Assembly: GCA_017436575.1 (NCBI GenBank)
Contig: JAFSCU010000009.1
Coordinates: 1 to 62,310 of the forward strand
Direction of reading: 5' to 3'
DNA length: 62,310 nucleotides
Origin: Oscillospiraceae bacterium
GTDB lineage: Bacteria > Bacillota > Clostridia > Oscillospirales > Ruminococcaceae
In this document: positions 34,843 to 43,805 of the stretch, piece after piece
How positions within the stretch are numbered: the stretch's first letter is position 1
Layout of the letters: the number at the start of each line of letters is the position of its first letter
Translations under genes and position numbers: made by a program
The notes under the pieces: model-generated
What the model saw: only the letters and a program-made list of their open reading frames with translations
The model's database searches: none
Told to the model about the DNA's origin: nothing

Positions 34843-34859
34843 TTTGAGAGGTTTTTAAA

Positions 34860-35336
34860 ATGAATGTTGTATGTTTAATGGGCAGACTTACTGCCGACCC
34901 TGAAGTACGCCAGACACCTAACGGTATCAGCGTATGCAGCTTTTCCATCGCAGTTGACAGATTTGCAAACGGCGAAAGAAAAGCAGACTTTATCAACTGT
35001 GTTGCATGGAGAGCAAACGCAGAAAATATTGCCCGCTTCTTCAAAAAAGGCAGTATGATTGCTATCAACGGCTCTATCCAGACAAGACAGTATCAGGATA
35101 GAGATACAGGCAAAAACCGCACAGCTTTTGAAGTTCTGGTTGACAGATTCCACTTCACTGGCAATGCCGGTGGTGCTTCACAGGGTGGTTCAAACTACTC
35201 ATCAAACAACTTCTCTACAGGCTATTCACAGCCTGCAAGACAGACAGAAAATAATTTTGGCGCATCCACATTCTCAACAGGAGATTTGGATGGCTTCTCC
35301 ACAGTCGCTACAGACGATGGAGATTTACCGTTTTAG
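34860..35336 (+). CDS. ssb: Single-stranded DNA-binding protein
   Basis: 158 residues. N-terminal OB fold from MNVVCLMGRLTADPEVR to about residue 105, a Ser/Gly/Asn/Gln-rich linker (GGASQGGSNYSSNNFSTGYS) and the acidic tail DDGDLPF that recruits repair and replication partners. Located between S6 and S18 as usual in Firmicutes. Confidence 0.97.
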   Translation: MNVVCLMGRLTADPEVRQTPNGISVCSFSIAVDRFANGERKADFINCVAWRANAENIARFFKKGSMIAINGSIQTRQYQDRDTGKNRTAFEVLVDRFHFTGNAGGASQGGSNYSSNNFSTGYSQPARQTENNFGASTFSTGDLDGFSTVATDDGDLPF

Positions 35337-35360
35337 TTTAAGAAAGGAGAATTTCTAATC

Positions 35361-35618
35361 ATGGAAAGAAATGAAAGAGAATTTAAAGGCGGCCGTCCAG
35401 TAAGAAGAACAAGCCGCAAAAAAGTATGCAGCTTCTGCGTAGAAAAAGTTGACTACATCGATTACAAAGATGTTTCCAAACTGAGAAAATACATCACAGA
35501 AAGAGGCAAAATCGTGCCAAGACGTGTAACAGGCACATGTGCTTACCACCAGAGACATCTGACAACAGCTATCAAAAGAGCTAGAACAGTTGCTCTGCTG
35601 CCATACACAAACAACTAA
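35361..35618 (+). CDS. rpsR: 30S ribosomal protein S18
   Basis: 85 residues. The N-terminal zinc-type pair CSFC and later CAYHQRHL fit a metal-binding S18, and the core [23 protein letters not shown] is typical. Third gene of the operon, with AAAGGAG upstream. Confidence 0.98.
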   Translation: MERNEREFKGGRPVRRTSRKKVCSFCVEKVDYIDYKDVSKLRKYITERGKIVPRRVTGTCAYHQRHLTTAIKRARTVALLPYTNN

Positions 35619-35631
35619 TTGTTATGTATAA

Positions 35632-35659
35632 AAAAGTCGTAGAGAAATCTACGACTTTT
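35632..35659 (+). terminator. Intrinsic terminator after rpsR
   Basis: AAAAGTCGTAGA GAAA TCTACGACTTTT, a stable tetraloop hairpin, then ATTTTTG. Confidence 0.92.
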
Positions 35660-35715
35660 ATTTTTGTTTACAAAACCTTTTATATGATGTAAAATCAAGG
35701 AAAGGCGGTGATTTT

Positions 35716-36744
35716 ATGCTGAAAAAAGCAAAAGTATTGAAAAAAGGAGATACTGTATGTACAGTGTCATCTTCATGGGGTGGTGCCGGCGATGCGGATT
35801 TACGATTCCGCTATGAAATAGGTAAAGCACAGCTGGAAAAACTGGGACTGAATGTAATAGAAATGCCACATACATTGGCAGGAACAGCATTTGTAGCTGA
35901 TAACCCACAGGCAAGGGCCGCAGACCTGAACGCCGCTTTTGCCAATCCGGAAATCAAGGGAATATTCTCCTGTATAGGCGGCAGTGACAGTGTGCGTATG
36001 ATGCCATATCTGGACTGGGATATTATTAAAAGTAATCCTAAAATATATATGGGTTATTCTGACAGTACTATCACTCACCTTATATGCCATAAAGCAGGTT
36101 TTACATCCTTTTACGGGCCAAGCATACTGGCAGAATTTGCTGAAAACAACGGTATGTTTGAATACACAAAACAGTGGGTAGAAAAAGCCCTGTTCTCCCC
36201 TGCTCCGCTGGGGAAAATAGAACCTTTTGAAGAATTCACAATGGATTATGTTCCGTGGACACCACAAACCCAGCATATAGACAAAAAAATGATACCGGAC
36301 AGAGGATATGAACTGTTACAGGGCAAAGGAAAAGCAACAGGCAGACTGCTGGGTGGCTGTCTGGATGTGTGGGAGTTTATAAAAGGTACAGACCTGTTCC
36401 CTGCCAAAGAATATTTTGACGGTGCTATTCTGTTCTTTGAAACCAGTGAAGATACACCAACACCGGACTTTATTGAATGGTGGCTGCGCAACTATGCCAC
36501 TATGGGTGTATTGCAGAAAGCAAACGGCATTATCTTCGGCAAACCATATCACGAAAAGTATTATGATGAATACAAACAGAGAATTCTGAAGATTATGAAA
36601 GAAATCGACAGTGATATTCCTGTTTTCTACAACGGCAGTTTTGGCCACAATGAGCCGATGTGTGTAATACCATACGGTGTAATGGCTGAATTGGACTGTG
36701 ACAATATGACATTTACAATACTGGAAAGCGCAACGGAAGAATAA
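35716..36744 (+). CDS. Peptidase S66 family (LD-carboxypeptidase/MccF-like)
   Basis: 342 residues. S66 proteins are serine enzymes that trim murein tetrapeptides or hydrolyse microcin C-like adenylates. The fold elements are KKGDTVCTVSSSWGGAGD, FSCIGGSDSVRMMPYLD, and the nucleophile elbow MGYSDST (Ser in GYSDS). Length and the WWLRNYATMGV insertion are nearer to the MccF branch than to LdcA. GGCGGTGATTTT before the ATG supports the start. Confidence 0.88.
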   Translation: MLKKAKVLKKGDTVCTVSSSWGGAGDADLRFRYEIGKAQLEKLGLNVIEMPHTLAGTAFVADNPQARAADLNAAFANPEIKGIFSCIGGSDSVRMMPYLDWDIIKSNPKIYMGYSDSTITHLICHKAGFTSFYGPSILAEFAENNGMFEYTKQWVEKALFSPAPLGKIEPFEEFTMDYVPWTPQTQHIDKKMIPDRGYELLQGKGKATGRLLGGCLDVWEFIKGTDLFPAKEYFDGAILFFETSEDTPTPDFIEWWLRNYATMGVLQKANGIIFGKPYHEKYYDEYKQRILKIMKEIDSDIPVFYNGSFGHNEPMCVIPYGVMAELDCDNMTFTILESATEE

Positions 36745-36749
36745 ACAAC

Positions 36750-36778
36750 AAAACCGCAGGTTTACACCTGCGGTTTTT
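36750..36778. terminator. Bidirectional intrinsic terminator
   Basis: AAAACCGCAGGT TTAC ACCTGCGGTTTT between convergent genes. Confidence 0.9.
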
Positions 36779-36780
36779 CA

Positions 36781-38967
36781 TTATCCTATATATCCTGCAT
36801 TATCCAAAGGAAGAATTTGTGGATTGTTATTGAAATAATTATCTTTTGAAATTAACGATAAAATACATGATGGACCTACATCATTTATACATATAACATA
36901 ATTGTTTCCTATTATTCCCATAATATTTGCCAGCTGATAGCCAACATCTGACGTTTTCATAATAGTTAACTCTTTTATTTCTTCAGTAATTAAATCATAA
37001 TAAACATATTTGTATTCAGTGTTCCGACTGTCTATAAAATATTCAAATACAATTTTATTATCATAAACACCAATGAAATTAACATATCTTTCAGCATTAA
37101 ATGCTGCATAAATATCATCTATCAGTATAGTTTCTTTTACCTGACCATATTTTTGTTGTGTCAAAACATTATTTTTCAAATCAAGGACAAAAACTGAATC
37201 ATTGGTCAGCCAGCATCTGCCGACTGTATCTTTTTCAACATCAGAAATAGCTGTAAAATCTATTGTTCTCAAAAGCTGCACATCCCCTGTCTCAACAGAT
37301 ACTGCAATTATTTCAGTTTCTTCGTTGTTGTAAAAGAAATCTGTTGTACCAATTATGCATTCTCCGTTATCTGATACTGCAGATATATTTCTGATATGTG
37401 CATCATTTTTAAGTTTTGTAGTGGTATATTTACCACTTTCCAAATCGACTTTTATAATTTCATCGTGTGATTCATTGGTATTGAATTTTTTACCACTGAA
37501 ATAAATACAGTTGTCAACAGAAATAATGTTGGATTCAATAAAATTGTAGCCTTTAAATTCACATAAAACAACTCTGCCCGATTCTGTTATTTCCAAAAGT
37601 TCCTGGGTATATTGGGTTCTATCTGTGCTTTTGTAAAGTTCCGGTTCAGTAAGATAATATACTTTGTCATTTACAGTAAACAGCTTGCCAGGTGATATAA
37701 CAGCATTACAATCCGGTGTATCGTGGGAACAATTTGCATTACACATAATACCTGTCTCACCATTTTCTTCTATATATTTCAGTAAAAAACCATATGCTGA
37801 GACACCTTTGGCTTTATAATAGAATCTTGAACTGCTGGATTCGCAGACATCTTCCCCCACCCCAGTTGAATAAACAAATAAATTATTGCATTTTTCAAAA
37901 GAAACATTATCCAAAACAGGTGAAGCATTAAAAACTGATGTTCGATTTGAACACCCCACCAGGCTGGTGGCAATTACAACCACTGCCATAAAAACGGCTA
38001 TAACAGATTTGCCTGCTTTCAGTTTGCGGTTAGTGAAAATATTTGTAAAACGTTCTTTTACAGTTTTTGCATTCTGTGAAAAGTTTGTAGCCAGTATAAG
38101 TTTATTGTTTTGCATAGAAATCACCCTTATTATGGTCTGGGCGTATTCAGCTTTAAACTGTTTATCCCCTGTTTTTACAATATCTTCGTCGCAGGATATT
38201 TCTATATCTTTGCCTGCCAGACGGGCCATACAGGCTGTCAGCGGATTGAACCAATATACACAAGACACAAGATGCAGAATGAATTTATACAGAATATCAT
38301 TGCGTTTTAAATGTGTCAGCTCGTGGCGTATAATCATTTCCAGCTGTGTGGCAGTATATTCATTATTCGGCAACACAATTACAGGACTGAAAATGCCAAC
38401 CAACATGGGACTGCCTGTGTAATTGCATACTGCGATTTTCACCTGCTTGCTGATTTTCATCTGCTTTTTCATATTTTCCATACAGGCAGTAAGATTATCA
38501 TCATAAAAAGCGGTGGACATTATATCCCTTTTGGCAAGAATATAAGAAATAACCGACACGACCCCAAGCAGCACTGCCACTGCCAGCCAGATTCTATACA
38601 GTATATCCGTGATAGAAACTGTAGATATAACCGGTGGTATTTCTTGTGTATACTCTGTGTTTTCCATCGGCCGGCTGTTCAACTGGTCTGCCGTGATTAT
38701 TTCAAACTCTGTCATCTGTCCGTCAATCTGCGGTTGCTGTGCAGAAATGTAATAATCTCTCACAGGGATATTTACCGGTGCCGTGCGGTTAAGCTGAATG
38801 TTTATATCTACAGGCAGACACAGGCGCAGTGCAATAATCAGCCACAGCCAGTAGCGCAGTTTTGCAACATAGTGTCTTTTCATTGTCCGGCGGGACAACA
38901 AAAGAAACGCAATCGCTATACTGGCGCCAAACTGGACACTTATAATATTGTTAAATAATTCTTTCAT
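36781..38967 (-). CDS. BlaR1/MecR1-like M56 metallopeptidase with propeller-like sensor domain
   Basis: Membrane protease partner of the BlaI-type repressor upstream; on sensing a signal it would cleave or inactivate the repressor. From the ATG at 38967 (728 residues): membrane segments at about 10-25, 40-54 and 120-145, the zinc motif HELTH (215-219) with CDED later, then a hydrophobic segment at about 321-338 followed by the outer domain from about 340 to the end. That domain is not a penicillin-binding domain; it has repeated SGKYTT, SDNGECIIGT and VSVETGDVQ strands as in DUF5050-type propellers. The start follows GAGG; the longer frame begins inside a dispersed repeat. Confidence 0.8.
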   Translation of the reverse strand: MKELFNNIISVQFGASIAIAFLLLSRRTMKRHYVAKLRYWLWLIIALRLCLPVDINIQLNRTAPVNIPVRDYYISAQQPQIDGQMTEFEIITADQLNSRPMENTEYTQEIPPVISTVSITDILYRIWLAVAVLLGVVSVISYILAKRDIMSTAFYDDNLTACMENMKKQMKISKQVKIAVCNYTGSPMLVGIFSPVIVLPNNEYTATQLEMIIRHELTHLKRNDILYKFILHLVSCVYWFNPLTACMARLAGKDIEISCDEDIVKTGDKQFKAEYAQTIIRVISMQNNKLILATNFSQNAKTVKERFTNIFTNRKLKAGKSVIAVFMAVVVIATSLVGCSNRTSVFNASPVLDNVSFEKCNNLFVYSTGVGEDVCESSSSRFYYKAKGVSAYGFLLKYIEENGETGIMCNANCSHDTPDCNAVISPGKLFTVNDKVYYLTEPELYKSTDRTQYTQELLEITESGRVVLCEFKGYNFIESNIISVDNCIYFSGKKFNTNESHDEIIKVDLESGKYTTTKLKNDAHIRNISAVSDNGECIIGTTDFFYNNEETEIIAVSVETGDVQLLRTIDFTAISDVEKDTVGRCWLTNDSVFVLDLKNNVLTQQKYGQVKETILIDDIYAAFNAERYVNFIGVYDNKIVFEYFIDSRNTEYKYVYYDLITEEIKELTIMKTSDVGYQLANIMGIIGNNYVICINDVGPSCILSLISKDNYFNNNPQILPLDNAGYIG

Positions 38968-39010
38968 AGTAAAGTCCTCTGTTAGTTTTATGTATCGGGA
39001 CGGATAAATC

Positions 39011-39102
39011 CCTCCACCGCCATAGGCGGTCCCCCTCCCTGAAGGTGAATTGGTCGCAGACCAAGAGAAGCTGGCCTGGGCCATTGACAAGGGAGGCAAT
39101 CC
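39011..39102. repeat. Dispersed GC-rich intergenic repeat
   Basis: CCTCCACCGCCATAGGCGGT, then CCCCCTCCCT, a 60-base middle part and CAAGGGAGGCAAT. Both ends match the copy at 57969-58012, which lacks the middle part. It lies between the BlaI-like and M56 genes. Confidence 0.7.
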
Positions 39103-39112
39103 ATTAAGAAAT

Positions 39113-39499
39113 TTACTCATCTGCAGAGTCTTTATACTGCTGAATCATCTCTTCCAGCTGCGCTATTTCTTCTTTTGTAATGCCGCGTGTCTGTACAAAA
39201 GCCGTCATAAGACCGGTAATGGATACATTTTTCAGCTTTTCACCAAAGGATATGCTTTCATCCACCATATATTCCTCACGGGATATAAGAGGTGTATAAA
39301 GGTTTTTGTTACCCTGCTTTTCACAGGCCAGATAACCTTTTTTTACAAGACGTGACAGCATTGTAAGTATTGTAGGGTCAGACCAGGACTGGTCTGCCAG
39401 TTGATGTGACAGGATATTGCGTGGTACAGGGGGCGTATTGTCCCAGATTACCATCATTATTTTTAGTTCGCTTTCCGGAAGCTTTTTGTTTGGTTTCAT
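39113..39499 (-). CDS. BlaI/MecI/CopY family repressor
   Basis: 128 residues. An N-terminal winged helix (LPESELKIMMVIWDN ... SDPTILTMLSRLVKKGYLACEKQGNKNLYTP) and a C-terminal dimerisation helix (ITKEEIAQLEEMIQQYKD). It represses until a membrane protease removes it. The M56 protease gene follows on the same strand, so this is a two-part signalling unit, and the repressor site overlaps its own promoter. AAGGAG precedes the ATG. Confidence 0.93.
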   Translation of the reverse strand: MKPNKKLPESELKIMMVIWDNTPPVPRNILSHQLADQSWSDPTILTMLSRLVKKGYLACEKQGNKNLYTPLISREEYMVDESISFGEKLKNVSITGLMTAFVQTRGITKEEIAQLEEMIQQYKDSADE

Positions 39500-39545
39500 A
39501 AGGTTTTACTCCTTGAAAAATTCTTTGACAATTGTCTATGATTTT

Positions 39546-39574
39546 ATTATACAAATGTCGAAGTGTTTTGTCAA
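39546..39574 (-). promoter_or_regulatory. Consensus promoter of the blaI-like/M56 operon
   Basis: Minus strand TTGACA (39574-39569), 17 bases, TATAAT (39551-39546): a full consensus promoter. The operator below covers its -10 region and the sequence around the -35. Confidence 0.8.
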
Positions 39575-39595
39575 CAGTTTTATTTGACATTTGTA
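39550..39595. promoter_or_regulatory. Paired BlaI-type operators
   Basis: TACAAATGTC (39550-39559) and GACATTTGTA (39586-39595) are exact inverted copies. Each resembles the TACANATGTA box of BlaI/MecI repressors. One overlaps the -10 element, so strong repression in the absence of signal is expected. Confidence 0.78.
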
Positions 39596-39699
39596 TAAGA
39601 TTTTTGAGGTAAAAATCACAAAATATACTTGACCTGAATATATAAATAAATATACAATATAATTAAAGAATATTCGTTATCAGACGAAAGGAGTAACGT

Positions 39700-40569
39700 A
39701 TGAAACCTAAAGTTTATTTCAGCAGAACCATCACACCTGAAAAAGTACTGGAACTTTACAAACTGCTGGGTAAAGAACTGCCTGGTAAAGTGGCACTGAA
39801 AGTTCACAGCGGCGAAAAAGGCAACCACAACTTTTTGGGCCCTGAATTCTGGAAACCACTGATTGATGAAGTTGGCGGCACTATTGTAGAATGCAACACT
39901 GCTTATGCAGGCGAACGCGACACAACAGAAAAGCATCTGGAACTGTTTAAATATCACGGCTGGAGCGAAATGTACGACGTAGACCTGCTGGATGCAGAAG
40001 GTCCAGACCTTGTACTGGAAGTGAAAAACCACAAACAGATTGACAAAAACTATGTAGGCAAAAACCTGGCAAACTATGACAGCTTGCTGGTGCTGAGCCA
40101 TTTTAAAGGCCACCCTATGGGCGGTTATGGCGGTGCGCTGAAACAGCTGTCTATCGGTATCGGTTCATCTTATGGCAAAGCATACATCCATGGTGCCGGC
40201 GAACCTGAAAAAATCTGGACACAGGACAGAACAAAATTCCTGGAATCAATGGCTGATGCCGCCGGCAGCGTTGTTGAATACTTCGGCGAAAACGCAGCAT
40301 ATATCAATGTTATGAAAAACATGTCTGTTGACTGTGACTGTGTGGCACATCCTGAAGACCCATGTATGAAAGACATCGGTATTCTGGTATCCACAGACCC
40401 TATTGCAATTGACCAGGCATGTATAGACCTGGTTTATGCAGCAACAGATGACCCTGGTCAGGCACATCTTCTGGAAAGAATAGAAAGCAGACGCGGTGTT
40501 TACACTATTGAAGCATCTGCTGCACTGGGCTTTGGCAGCAGAGAATATGAACTGATTGAAGTTGAATAA
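39700..40569 (+). CDS. DUF362 family protein
   Basis: 289 residues. The core matches DUF362: VALKVHSGEKGNHNFLGPEFWKPLIDEVGG (broken across strands), LLVLSHFKGHPMGGYGGALKQLSIGIGS and the end DPIAIDQACIDLV. Many relatives carry a C-terminal 4Fe-4S ferredoxin part; this one lacks it, though VDCDCVAHPEDPCMKD has three cysteines. Function unknown; no partner gene nearby. AAAGGAG upstream of ATG. Confidence 0.85.
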   Translation: MKPKVYFSRTITPEKVLELYKLLGKELPGKVALKVHSGEKGNHNFLGPEFWKPLIDEVGGTIVECNTAYAGERDTTEKHLELFKYHGWSEMYDVDLLDAEGPDLVLEVKNHKQIDKNYVGKNLANYDSLLVLSHFKGHPMGGYGGALKQLSIGIGSSYGKAYIHGAGEPEKIWTQDRTKFLESMADAAGSVVEYFGENAAYINVMKNMSVDCDCVAHPEDPCMKDIGILVSTDPIAIDQACIDLVYAATDDPGQAHLLERIESRRGVYTIEASAALGFGSREYELIEVE

Positions 40570-40581
40570 TCTGCATATACA

Positions 40582-40615
40582 AAAAGACTCTTTTCCAAAT
40601 GGAAAAGAGTCTTTT
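40582..40615. terminator. Bidirectional intrinsic terminator
   Basis: AAAAGACTCTTTTCC AAAT GGAAAAGAGTCTTTT, between convergent genes. Confidence 0.92.
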
Positions 40616-42172
40616 TTATTCCTGTGGAATTGTAACTACAGGTGTGTTGTCAGCAACATAAATAATAACATAAGTGTCTTTTGGATTGATAAAAACACCT
40701 TCAGCAATATCTGTGCCTGTAACAGTACCATAAGGATACTGCCGTGACTGAGGCACATCTTTGGTTACATACCGTATACCCATCGAATCAAGTAATGCCT
40801 GTACTTCTGCCAAAGGACGGCCTTTAAGCCCTGTTGGCATCTGAACTTTTACCTCTTCCTGCCCTTTACTGATAGTAAGATAAATAATAGTACCTTCATT
40901 AACAACAGTGTTTGGCAGTGGCTGCTGGCGGATTACCTGGCCTTTAGGCAAATCACTGTATTCTTCGCTGATATTGAAGTAAAACTGGCTTATAAGCCGG
41001 TTATCATTCATTATCTGGCTGTAAGTCTTATCTGTAAAGTCAGGTAACTTTATATCTGTCGACTGTGAAATTTCTTCACATTGTGATGAATCCGGCAGTG
41101 AAGACGAACTGTCCCCTGTGTTTATCGACAGCATGGCAGTGAAAAACAGTATTATTATAAGAATAACTATAACAACAGGAAGATATTTTTTCATCTGTTC
41201 TTCAGTAGCTGAAGGTTTGCTGTCTGTTTTTTTCTTGTCTTCTGTTTTTTCGATGGTGGCTTTGTTATCCAGCATCAGCACAAAGTCCGTAGCATTGTCC
41301 AGCCTGTCAGCAGGGTTTGGCTTTGTAGCATATTTAAGGGCCTGTACAGCGTATTTTGGCATATAGCGTGACAGGTCTTTCAGTTCCAGACAGCCCTGTG
41401 CAAAAATACGGCCTGTAACAATGTGATAGAACAATGCCGCTACAGAATAAATATCTGTGTAGAAACCTGAAAACCGGTTGAGATTATACTGTTCAGGTGC
41501 TGAAAAACCATCATACAGTTTATACATTATATGTTCGTTTTTTACACGAAGGTCCCGTATCGCAAAACCTGTAAGAACAATATTGTTTTCGTCTGTTACA
41601 ATTACAGTTTCGTCACTGATACCACCATGGGCAATATTGTTCTTTTCCAGAATATCCAGCAATGCAAACAACTGCTGAAACAGCCATCTGGCTTCCTTGA
41701 AAGTATATGGCTTGCCACGTTTTATAAGATTTTGTCTTAAAGTATCACCTTTAATATACTCTAAAACAGCGTATACTGTACCATTTGCAGAGAAAAGGCT
41801 GTAAACAGTCTGAATTGCCCTGCTATCTATTGATGCAAGAGAGGAGTAAAGGTCTGAAAAGTCCATCATCAGATTTTTGAACAGAACTTCTTTCCCCTGC
41901 TGTACCACTACCTGTGTACCATTTCGCGGGCCTACCATTGAAACAGGTAAAAACTCTTTCAATATAACCCTGCGCTGATTTGCAGTGTCGTATGCAATAT
42001 AAGATGTGCTTTCTCCGTCCATATCCACCACATCGCCTGCCACATAACCATTGACAGCTGTGCCATAGTCAAGTGTACCTGACAAATGTGCCTTTGGCTG
42101 CTGTGAAAAACCGCACCAGGAACAGATATCCTGTGTGATTTCACTGCCGCAGATAATACATTCTGATGACAT
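40616..42172 (-). CDS. PASTA-domain pseudokinase with N-terminal zinc ribbon
   Basis: 518 residues. A small zinc ribbon comes first (CIICGSE and CSWCGF, 5-21). A serine/threonine kinase-like fold covers about 40-305 with a retained lysine (ILKEF, Lys72) and APEQ (225-228). The catalytic HRD loop is replaced by HGG (182-184) with ISDETV after it, and DFG reads TGF or GFA at 201-204, so both catalytic and metal aspartates are gone. A membrane helix (331-350) and two extracellular PASTA repeats (about 373-437 and 441-506) follow. PASTA domains bind peptidoglycan or muropeptides, so it probably passes wall signals by binding, not by phosphorylation. Ribosome binding site AAAGGAG. Confidence 0.85.
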   Translation of the reverse strand: MSSECIICGSEITQDICSWCGFSQQPKAHLSGTLDYGTAVNGYVAGDVVDMDGESTSYIAYDTANQRRVILKEFLPVSMVGPRNGTQVVVQQGKEVLFKNLMMDFSDLYSSLASIDSRAIQTVYSLFSANGTVYAVLEYIKGDTLRQNLIKRGKPYTFKEARWLFQQLFALLDILEKNNIAHGGISDETVIVTDENNIVLTGFAIRDLRVKNEHIMYKLYDGFSAPEQYNLNRFSGFYTDIYSVAALFYHIVTGRIFAQGCLELKDLSRYMPKYAVQALKYATKPNPADRLDNATDFVLMLDNKATIEKTEDKKKTDSKPSATEEQMKKYLPVVIVILIIILFFTAMLSINTGDSSSSLPDSSQCEEISQSTDIKLPDFTDKTYSQIMNDNRLISQFYFNISEEYSDLPKGQVIRQQPLPNTVVNEGTIIYLTISKGQEEVKVQMPTGLKGRPLAEVQALLDSMGIRYVTKDVPQSRQYPYGTVTGTDIAEGVFINPKDTYVIIYVADNTPVVTIPQE

Positions 42173-42286
42173 ACCTTTTCTCCTTTCTTTATTGGTTAAG
42201 TTGTAACTGTATAATTATAATACAAAAACAGTGTAAATTCAAGCATCCCCTGTTTTTTATTATTTTCATAAAAAATGATATTAAAC

Positions 42287-42874
42287 TTACTCTTTGATAT
42301 TTCCTTTTCTGATATTATCCTTGATTATTGCATCCGAAACCTGAAAAATTGTTTTTGAACCCAGCTTTGTTTTATTCTGCCTGCCGTATACCTGCCGGGC
42401 TGTTACACCATGGGCACGCCAATCTGCACCGCCATTGGAATGATTAAGTATAAGTGGCTGAATATTGTCCATAGCATGGGCGAATTTTGATTCCGGTGTT
42501 TCCCATGCTTCAAACTCGTCAAACAGTGCTATCAGTTCTTCTTTCTGATCCGCAGGCAATAATGAGAAAATTCTTTCCTTGGCGGCATCTTCCCTGGCCT
42601 TCTGTGTTTTAAGATTCACTTCATCATAAGCGTAAGTGTCCCCTGCATCAATTTCCACTATATCGTGTATAAGGCACATAAGCATAACTTTACCGATATC
42701 CACAGGGTCGTTAGCATATTCTTTCAAAAGATACGCCATAATAGCCATGTGCCAGGCGTGTTCTGCATCATTTTCCCGGCGGCCACCACCTGACAGATGG
42801 GTTTGCCTGAAAATATTCTTCTCTTTATCGATTTCAAGAGAAAACTCCAGTTGCTGTTTAAGACGGTTATCCAT
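42287..42874 (-). CDS. HD-domain hydrolase, YfbR-like
   Basis: 195 residues. The HD pattern is seen in NDAEHAWHMAIMAYLL, then the metal pair in MCLIHDIVEIDAGDT, and a late HAMDNIQPLILN. Nearest are YfbR-type 5'-deoxynucleotidases that act on dNMPs. The ATG at 42874 lies five bases after GGAGG; the in-frame GTG at 42886 includes that site and is rejected. Monocistronic. Confidence 0.85.
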   Translation of the reverse strand: MDNRLKQQLEFSLEIDKEKNIFRQTHLSGGGRRENDAEHAWHMAIMAYLLKEYANDPVDIGKVMLMCLIHDIVEIDAGDTYAYDEVNLKTQKAREDAAKERIFSLLPADQKEELIALFDEFEAWETPESKFAHAMDNIQPLILNHSNGGADWRAHGVTARQVYGRQNKTKLGSKTIFQVSDAIIKDNIRKGNIKE

Positions 42875-42941
42875 ATTGGCCTCCACAAACTATTTTAGTA
42901 GGATAAGAATATAATACTATTTATTAATCAATAATGTAAAG

Positions 42942-42970
42942 AAAGGAAATCTGAAATTCAGATTTCCTTT
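42942..42970 (-). terminator. Intrinsic terminator after the TSCPD gene
   Basis: AAAGGAAATCTGAA A TTCAGATTTCCTTT hairpin; on the minus strand it is followed by a short T-rich tail. Confidence 0.7.
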
Positions 42971-42991
42971 CCGCATCATTACATACTATGA

Positions 42992-43267
42992 TTAAGCGTT
43001 GGCTTTTTCAGCTTCCATTTTTGCCAGTGCTTCTTCGATTGTGATAGCAAACTGGTCTGGGCAGGAAGTTGCTTTGTACATACAAGGTGTGCCTTTCCAT
43101 TTTTCAATAACAAATTTTGCTGGCAAACCAACAACAATCTGTGACAGACCTCTTGTGTTACCATCGCAGCCACCGATGATTTTTGCAGCTGTGATAACGC
43201 CATCTTCATTTATTTCAACCATTGATGCTCTGGAGCATACGCCTCTGTGTCTTCTTGTGTATTCCAT
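42992..43267 (-). CDS. TSCPD-domain protein (TIGR03905 type)
   Basis: A 91-residue protein named for its TSCPDQ motif near residue 68. The rest reads RRHRGVCSRASMVEINEDGVI, VIGGCDGNTRGLSQIVVGL-like, matching small free-standing relatives of the C-terminal domain of B12-dependent ribonucleotide reductase. Four conserved cysteines (CS, GGCDGN, PCMY, SCPD) suggest metal or thiol chemistry. The start at 43267 follows AGGAG. Function of the stand-alone form is unknown. Confidence 0.88.
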   Translation of the reverse strand: MEYTRRHRGVCSRASMVEINEDGVITAAKIIGGCDGNTRGLSQIVVGLPAKFVIEKWKGTPCMYKATSCPDQFAITIEEALAKMEAEKANA

Positions 43268-43406
43268 ATTTATATCTCCTGTAATTATCATTGCATAATT
43301 TTTGTTTTATCATTTTAGCAGATTTTCCAATTTAATACAATATTATTGTGATTTAATCACAATATGTAGCTATATATAATTTTCACAAAATCATAACTTT
43401 TTTTCA

Positions 43407-43435
43407 TTGACATAACAGTAAAAAAAATATAAAAT
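43407..43435 (+). promoter_or_regulatory. Promoter of the dnaD-dnaI operon
   Basis: TTGACA (43407-43412), 17 bases rich in A, TAAAAT (43430-43435), about 40 bases before the first ATG. Confidence 0.7.
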
Positions 43436-43476
43436 ATTGTTTATACGATTAAAATTATAATTCTCTGGAGGTTCTT

Positions 43477-43803
43477 ATGAACGCTTTTACAGCTTATGCA
43501 ATCGCAGGCTTTCTTAACTCTCTGGCTTGTTGTTCTGCAATTGCTTTTCTCGTAAGTAAATGGAAGGGTCTTAAATCTATTTATAAAGTAGGTATTACAT
43601 ACGCAGTATATGTTCTGCTGGCATTTGTTATGTCTGCAGGCGGCAATGGTATTATGAATCTTGATATGTCAGTTTTCAACCTGCCACTGTTCCTGTTCTA
43701 CTGTGCAGGCGGTATATGCTCCTGCATTATGATTTATGTTTTCTTTGAAAGAAGCAGCCTTGGTACAAAAGCAGCTAATATTACTAAAAAAGGCAAAAAA
43801 TAA
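43477..43803 (+). CDS. Small membrane protein upstream of dnaD
   Basis: 108 residues with three membrane segments (about 5-24, 37-55 and 70-92) and a basic tail (TKKGKK). CTGGAGG before the ATG. It ends two bases before the dnaD-like start, so it is co-transcribed with the replication genes. I do not recognise the family. Confidence 0.75.
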   Translation: MNAFTAYAIAGFLNSLACCSAIAFLVSKWKGLKSIYKVGITYAVYVLLAFVMSAGGNGIMNLDMSVFNLPLFLFYCAGGICSCIMIYVFFERSSLGTKAANITKKGKK

Positions 43804-43805
43804 TT

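Noticed and set aside
38968-39120. Longer N-terminus of the M56 protein
   Set aside because: It would translate the dispersed repeat, and the ATG at 38967 has GAGG at good distance and starts on a membrane helix.
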